Origin: an uncultured Lachnospiraceae bacterium
Lineage (GTDB): Bacteria; Bacillota; Clostridia; Lachnospirales; Lachnospiraceae
Direction of reading: 5' to 3'
Length of the DNA stretch: 9,874 nt
NCBI GenBank assembly: GCA_902783445.1
Contig: CACZQX010000016.1
Coordinates: 1-9,874 of the forward strand
The position numbers were made by a program, and so were the translations under genes. The notes beneath the pieces were generated by a model that was given only the letters and a program-made list of their open reading frames with translations, was not told the DNA's origin and ran no database searches. Shown piece after piece: positions 6,246 to 9,874 of this stretch. Positions within the stretch are counted from its first letter, which is position 1, and each line of letters opens with the position of its first letter.

Positions 6246-7823
6246 TTATTGTTCCATCTTCATAAGCTTTATTGTAAGCAAAAGTTTAAGTCTTTCTTCA
6301 CCCGTTGACAAATCAAGTCCGAATTGTTCTTTTAGTTTATTGATTCTATAAAGAACGGTGTTTTTATGGATATAAAGCTTTTTGGCAATGGCTTCCGTTT
6401 TATCAACATATTCCAGATAGAGCTCCAGAGTTTCAAAAAAATTGCTGTCGTGTTTCTTATCATATTCTCTTACGGCCACAACCCCCGGATGATAGAAATC
6501 TTCCAGGTTGTTTGTACGGGAAATGATATCGCCCATATGGTAGATAACAAAGTCTCCGTAATTATAAATATATTTGCCTTTGCTTACTTTTATACCGATT
6601 TCAAAGGCTTTTTTTGCCTGTAGATAATATTTTTGGATATCCATAATATCGGTAAAGTTTGCGCTTAATGAAGCTACCAGGTTGTTTTTTTCGAGATATT
6701 CCACAAGACGCTGATTGTTACCGAGCGCCGGATGTTCCTTAAAACTCATTAAGAATATTATTCGTCCGTCGAAAATAACCCAGCGGCTGGTTGCCAAAAT
6801 ATCATGGAGCTGTTTGCTGATTATTTGAGCTTTTCCTTCGAAAATATCTCTGTTAAAATCGGAAACTATCATGATTATAAGGTTCTTGTTAAGATTCCAA
6901 CCAAGGTTTTGCATACGAGCATTTGCAACTTCTCTTGATTTAATCTGACCCTTTAAAAGATCCGATAGGAGATAACTGTGCATAAGCCCCGGATTTGAGG
7001 AGTAAAAATCATCTTTTTGAAGCTCAAGAGAAATGATTTTACAAAGAAAATCGATTGTCTCCATATCAACATCGTCTATTTGATGTCTGGTTCCGATAAC
7101 AGAAACCTCGGCAATTTCAATGCCGTGAATGTAAACCAAGGAAGTAACTCTTCCAAAGTCGTCGCTTTCATCATCATTGCTGAAATAGGGATATCTGTTT
7201 TCACGTATTTTTTCGTGAATTCTTTCGCGTTTGTTTATAGCTGTTTCGCTTTCAATCAGATAACCATAGTTTTGAGTGGATTTGATATCTGTGTTTTGCT
7301 CTTTGTTGGTGTCGGCACCAATATTAAGAGAAGCTTCGCCTTTATAGCTGTCATCTTTGCACATGGCAAGGATTTTGTATCCGATATCCGAAACAATAAG
7401 AGGATTTTGCAAGAGAGTGAATGCCTCGTTAACAATATATTGAAGGCCTTTTCCCGAATGAAGTGCGTTAATAAGGCGATTGCGAGCACTGTTTACCCTA
7501 GAATCGTTACTGAATATTCTTGATAAAATTCCGATAGCATCGTAAGAGTTGATGACTCTGTCAATGGTAACGAGATTAAGTTCGTTTTCGGGATTTAAAT
7601 ATTCTTTTGGAACATCAATATCTTTAATACACAAAAAACTGAGGCCATGCTCCAAAGGAAGGCGTGGCAACTCGGAAACATTACAAATATAGAGAGCATT
7701 TTGCTCAAATGATTTTTCCTTTTCGCTTAATTGAAAGAAAAAAATATCTACATTGGAGTCAAAGATTGCCAATTGTTTTGGGTGGTATTTTCCAAGCTTT
7801 GATGTAATTTTTGAAAGTTCCAT
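6246..7823 (-). CDS. PucR/CdaR-family transcriptional regulator
   Basis: A 525-residue cytoplasmic DNA-binding protein. The C-terminal 60 or so residues (about 466-523) are the PucR-type helix-turn-helix: TEAIAKKLYIHKNTVLYRINKLKEQFGLDL, followed by a helix ending in LLLTIKLMKM. The middle (about 275-440) resembles the linker or GGDEF-like region of the CdaR group. Residues about 125-270 look like a GAF-type sensor, with a low-complexity charged insert at about 157-190. The N-terminal 100 residues could be the PucR ligand-binding domain. Family members activate catabolic or transport genes for purines, sugar diacids, amino acids and similar ligands; the effector here is unknown. The start ATG shares its A with the TAA stop of the cyclase gene upstream (TAATG), with AAGGA 9-10 bases before it, so the two proteins are probably made from one mRNA with coupled translation. 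The convergent transporter is a natural candidate target. Confidence 0.86.
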   Translation of the reverse strand: MELSKITSKLGKYHPKQLAIFDSNVDIFFFQLSEKEKSFEQNALYICNVSELPRLPLEHGLSFLCIKDIDVPKEYLNPENELNLVTIDRVINSYDAIGILSRIFSNDSRVNSARNRLINALHSGKGLQYIVNEAFTLLQNPLIVSDIGYKILAMCKDDSYKGEASLNIGADTNKEQNTDIKSTQNYGYLIESETAINKRERIHEKIRENRYPYFSNDDESDDFGRVTSLVYIHGIEIAEVSVIGTRHQIDDVDMETIDFLCKIISLELQKDDFYSSNPGLMHSYLLSDLLKGQIKSREVANARMQNLGWNLNKNLIIMIVSDFNRDIFEGKAQIISKQLHDILATSRWVIFDGRIIFLMSFKEHPALGNNQRLVEYLEKNNLVASLSANFTDIMDIQKYYLQAKKAFEIGIKVSKGKYIYNYGDFVIYHMGDIISRTNNLEDFYHPGVVAVREYDKKHDSNFFETLELYLEYVDKTEAIAKKLYIHKNTVLYRINKLKEQFGLDLSTGEERLKLLLTIKLMKMEQ

Positions 7824-9583
7824 TAAAGTGCATCCTTATCATTGATATTGTTTTGCTGTTCTTTTAATGTATTCAAGTATTTTTTGGACATAAATGCATT
7901 AATAATATTTGTCAATCTGTTTTTAACGATTGGCAAGTTAAAAGGTCTATATATAAAATCGGTTGTGCCGATTTCAATTGCGCGTTTTTCCAAAAAGTCG
8001 TCTTCACCACGAAGAATCAATACAAGTGGAGGCAGTGGATCTACAACTATTTTCATATTCTTAAGAGCATCCTCGTATTCCCTGCTGAGAATTGTTATGA
8101 TATCACCGATAACAAGAACAAGATTGTCCGGATTTATTTCCAATGATTTCATTTCTTTAACAGATGAGGCCTCAAGAATGTTAAAATTTTTAATGAGCAA
8201 TTTTTTTAAAGTGGAGCGAACAGTTTTTAAAGGATCCAATATAAAAATTGTAGGACGTTCGCTTGTTATTCCCGAAAGGGGACTTACGGACAAATCATCC
8301 GTTGATTTGCTTTGGAACTTGCGCAACTGTTTCATGGAATACATTTCGGAATCGGCAAGGCGTATGCAGTCGGTGATGCTTGCATCCTTCTCCGGAATGT
8401 CGAAGAAAGCCCCGTAGCTTGCGGAGATTCTGTAAGGCTGTATGTTTGTCTGCGCAAGGAGAGACAACTTTTCGCGGAATTTTAATATAAATTCTTTCGG
8501 TTCGGTTGAGCCTACAGGAAATTGATTTATAACCAAGAACTCGTCACCGCCGTATCTTATGCAAATACTTCCCTTAGGCATAGATTCTTTTAGAAATTTT
8601 GCGACGGATTTGATGGCAAAATCGCCGGCATCATGTCCGAAATTATCGTTAATGTATTTAAGATTATCCAAGTCGGCCAATAAAATGTAAAAACATTCTT
8701 TTTCGCGCTTGGCTGTTTCCAAAATAAGGGATGCATATCGGCTTAAAGCCTTTCGATTGTAAACATCGGTAAGCTCGTCAAAAAGCTCTCTTTTTGAAAG
8801 AGATTGATTTTTGTGCTGGAGTTCGGCAATAAGAAGATTACGCTCGATTTCGGAACGTTCTTGAATAAGCTTCTTTTCGTGAATATCTCTGATTAAACAA
8901 ATGTAGGCCAAGCTTGCTTGATTTGATTCTTCTAATTTGACGAATTCATATTCTATCCAAATATAGTTATTGTTCTTTTTCTTCCATCTGAGTTCCAATG
9001 AAATGGAATCACGGTTCTTAAGCCGTTCGTCCAATGTGTTGGCATCGGCAAATTCAAGGAATTTGACTCTGTCATCCGGATGAACGTAATATTCACATGA
9101 TGAATGAATAGAACTACTATAGGTTTTGTTATTTAATGGATAATCCTTTTGCCCGTAAGATCTGAATAATTCGGTAATTGTATTGGCAGTCGGATTGATG
9201 GCATAGATTGTCAAAAAGATCTTCTTTAACGCAATCCGTTGTGCGACCAAAGAAAACTCGTTAATAGGAATGTAAGAAGAAGCTATAACACCTACAATCT
9301 CATCCCCATCTTTTATAGGCAAAAGGTTACCTTCTATATCAAAATCGTATTTGGATTTATTTATATGGTTAAAGCAAGGTTTTCCGGTGCGTAAAACTTC
9401 GTCCAAGGCACCTGTGGGGTCGTTGAATATTTGACCGATTTGAATTGCCGGATCGTCTGATTCGGGATACTTATAATAAACACGTCCCTCTTTGTCAAAG
9501 ACGCAGAAAAACATGTCCAAATTAATCAGACGCCTGACTGTTTCACAAATATTAACCGCTTCATCAAGTTTAGTATTGTTCAT
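7823..9583 (-). CDS. Sensor diguanylate cyclase: PAS-like, PAS, GGDEF and degenerate receiver
   Basis: A 586-residue soluble protein with no membrane helix or signal peptide. Residues 1-115 resemble a small-ligand PAS/GAF sensor (EVLRTGKPCFN ... LLPIKDGDEIVGVIASSY). Residues about 125-240 are a PAS fold (YYVHPDDRVKF, then a RW-x-YIWIEYEFV strand pair and LIRDIHEKK). A helical linker leads to a GGDEF domain, about 268-425, with DELTDVYNRKAL, DLDNLKYINDNFGHDAGD and an intact YGGDEF (344-349), so cyclic di-GMP synthesis is expected. The allosteric RxxD site is absent (residues 336-339 read PKGS). Residues about 443-565 form a receiver-like module (TIFILD, then FIYRPFN) in which the usual acidic pair is reduced to D450, the Thr/Ser position is apparently Arg, and the invariant Lys is Arg546. 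It is probably a pseudo-receiver. AGGGA lies about 5 bases before the ATG. Cotranscribed with, and overlapping, the PucR-type gene. Confidence 0.87.
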   Translation of the reverse strand: MNNTKLDEAVNICETVRRLINLDMFFCVFDKEGRVYYKYPESDDPAIQIGQIFNDPTGALDEVLRTGKPCFNHINKSKYDFDIEGNLLPIKDGDEIVGVIASSYIPINEFSLVAQRIALKKIFLTIYAINPTANTITELFRSYGQKDYPLNNKTYSSSIHSSCEYYVHPDDRVKFLEFADANTLDERLKNRDSISLELRWKKKNNNYIWIEYEFVKLEESNQASLAYICLIRDIHEKKLIQERSEIERNLLIAELQHKNQSLSKRELFDELTDVYNRKALSRYASLILETAKREKECFYILLADLDNLKYINDNFGHDAGDFAIKSVAKFLKESMPKGSICIRYGGDEFLVINQFPVGSTEPKEFILKFREKLSLLAQTNIQPYRISASYGAFFDIPEKDASITDCIRLADSEMYSMKQLRKFQSKSTDDLSVSPLSGITSERPTIFILDPLKTVRSTLKKLLIKNFNILEASSVKEMKSLEINPDNLVLVIGDIITILSREYEDALKNMKIVVDPLPPLVLILRGEDDFLEKRAIEIGTTDFIYRPFNLPIVKNRLTNIINAFMSKKYLNTLKEQQNNINDKDAL

Positions 9584-9629
9584 TTATTTCCCTACTATAT
9601 CTAACTGCCCCTACGATACTTACTTCTTT

Positions 9630-9635
9630 ATTATA
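9630..9635 (-). promoter_or_regulatory. Possible -10 box for the cyclase-PucR operon
   Basis: A perfect TATAAT on the minus strand, 47 bases upstream of the cyclase start, in the intergenic space shared with the divergent aminopeptidase gene. No good -35 box is found at the expected distance, so a weak or activator-dependent promoter is possible. Confidence 0.35.
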
Positions 9636-9666
9636 ATATATGAGAAATATAAATGCACTATTTTAC

Positions 9667-9693
9667 TTGAAATTTTTATCTGTAAAATATACT
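9667..9693 (+). promoter_or_regulatory. Candidate promoter of the aminopeptidase gene
   Basis: TTGAAA (9667-9672) and TATACT (9688-9693) are each close to consensus, but the spacer is only 15 bases, shorter than the ideal 17. The position, about 40 bases ahead of the start codon, is suitable. Confidence 0.3.
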
Positions 9694-9734
9694 ATTAAAG
9701 AGAAATCAAAAAAATCAAGGAAGAGAACGGATTT

Positions 9735-9874
9735 ATGTCAATGGCCAAAGAAAGAATCAACAAGCTAAGAAAAGTTATGAAGGAAAGGAATATAGATGTT
9801 TGCTATATTCCGACATCCGATTATCATGACTCGGAGTATATAAGCGATTTCTTTAAATGCAGAGAGTATATAAG
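9735..9874 (+). CDS. Xaa-Pro aminopeptidase (aminopeptidase P, M24B family), N-terminal fragment
   Basis: Only 46 full codons are present before the window ends. The fragment opens with KERINKLRKVMKERNID, then VCYIPTSDYHDSEYISDFFKCREYI. This is the characteristic start of the creatinase-type N-terminal domain of the long aminopeptidase P proteins (the tSDxHxSEY segment). Such enzymes remove an N-terminal residue that precedes proline, using two divalent metal ions bound by a C-terminal pita-bread domain that lies outside this window. ATG 9735 is chosen, with AAGGA at 9717-9721 about 13 bases upstream. An in-frame ATG at 9741 is also possible. It is transcribed away from the cyclase gene across a 151-base divergent intergenic region. 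Confidence 0.8.
   Translation, partial: MSMAKERINKLRKVMKERNIDVCYIPTSDYHDSEYISDFFKCREYI

Noticed and set aside
7842..8417. 191-codon open frame antisense to the cyclase gene
   Set aside because: It lies opposite the well-supported receiver-like and GGDEF coding region; the composition is a mirror of that gene.

Overview
The window looks like chromosomal DNA from a low-GC anaerobic Firmicute, probably a member of the Clostridia. The basis is AT-rich intergenic DNA, strong AGGAGG-type ribosome sites, Clostridia-style phosphohexomutase, OFA-type transporter, PucR and aminopeptidase P sequences, and intrinsic terminators with long T runs. No species can be named from this sequence alone. I see no insertion sequence, phage gene, CRISPR array, tRNA or rRNA.

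Layout. At 1-143 the terminator of an upstream gene is followed by a short leader. At 144-2816 (+) lies a two-gene operon: a phosphoglucomutase/phosphomannomutase and a Rossmann-fold NAD-dependent epimerase/dehydratase-like protein whose ribosome site overlaps the stop of the first gene. It ends at a hairpin terminator at 2863-2907. At 2975-4213 (-) is an oxalate/formate-antiporter-family MFS transporter. Its leader (4214-4371) has a near-consensus sigma-70 promoter and an RNA that strongly resembles a ZTP (pfl-motif) riboswitch, followed by a sequence able to mask the ribosome site. At 4657-6108 (+) is a second, divergently transcribed MFS transporter of a different branch. It ends at a strong bidirectional terminator shared with the convergent operon. 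At 6246-9583 (-) is an overlapping two-gene regulatory operon: a sensor diguanylate cyclase (PAS-like, PAS, GGDEF and a degenerate receiver), then a PucR/CdaR-type transcriptional activator. At 9735 (+) the N-terminus of a Xaa-Pro aminopeptidase runs off the window.

How it fits together. The mutase and epimerase-like genes suggest sugar-phosphate or sugar-nucleotide metabolism. The middle section looks like a transport and regulation module. The first transporter is probably controlled through the purine/one-carbon alarmone ZTP, which would fit import or exchange of formate or a related small carboxylate; this is an inference. The second transporter is flanked by regulators of a type that usually responds to small organic ligands, so the GGDEF-PucR pair may control it, though no operator could be demonstrated. 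The riboswitch on a transporter gene is the most interesting item in the window.
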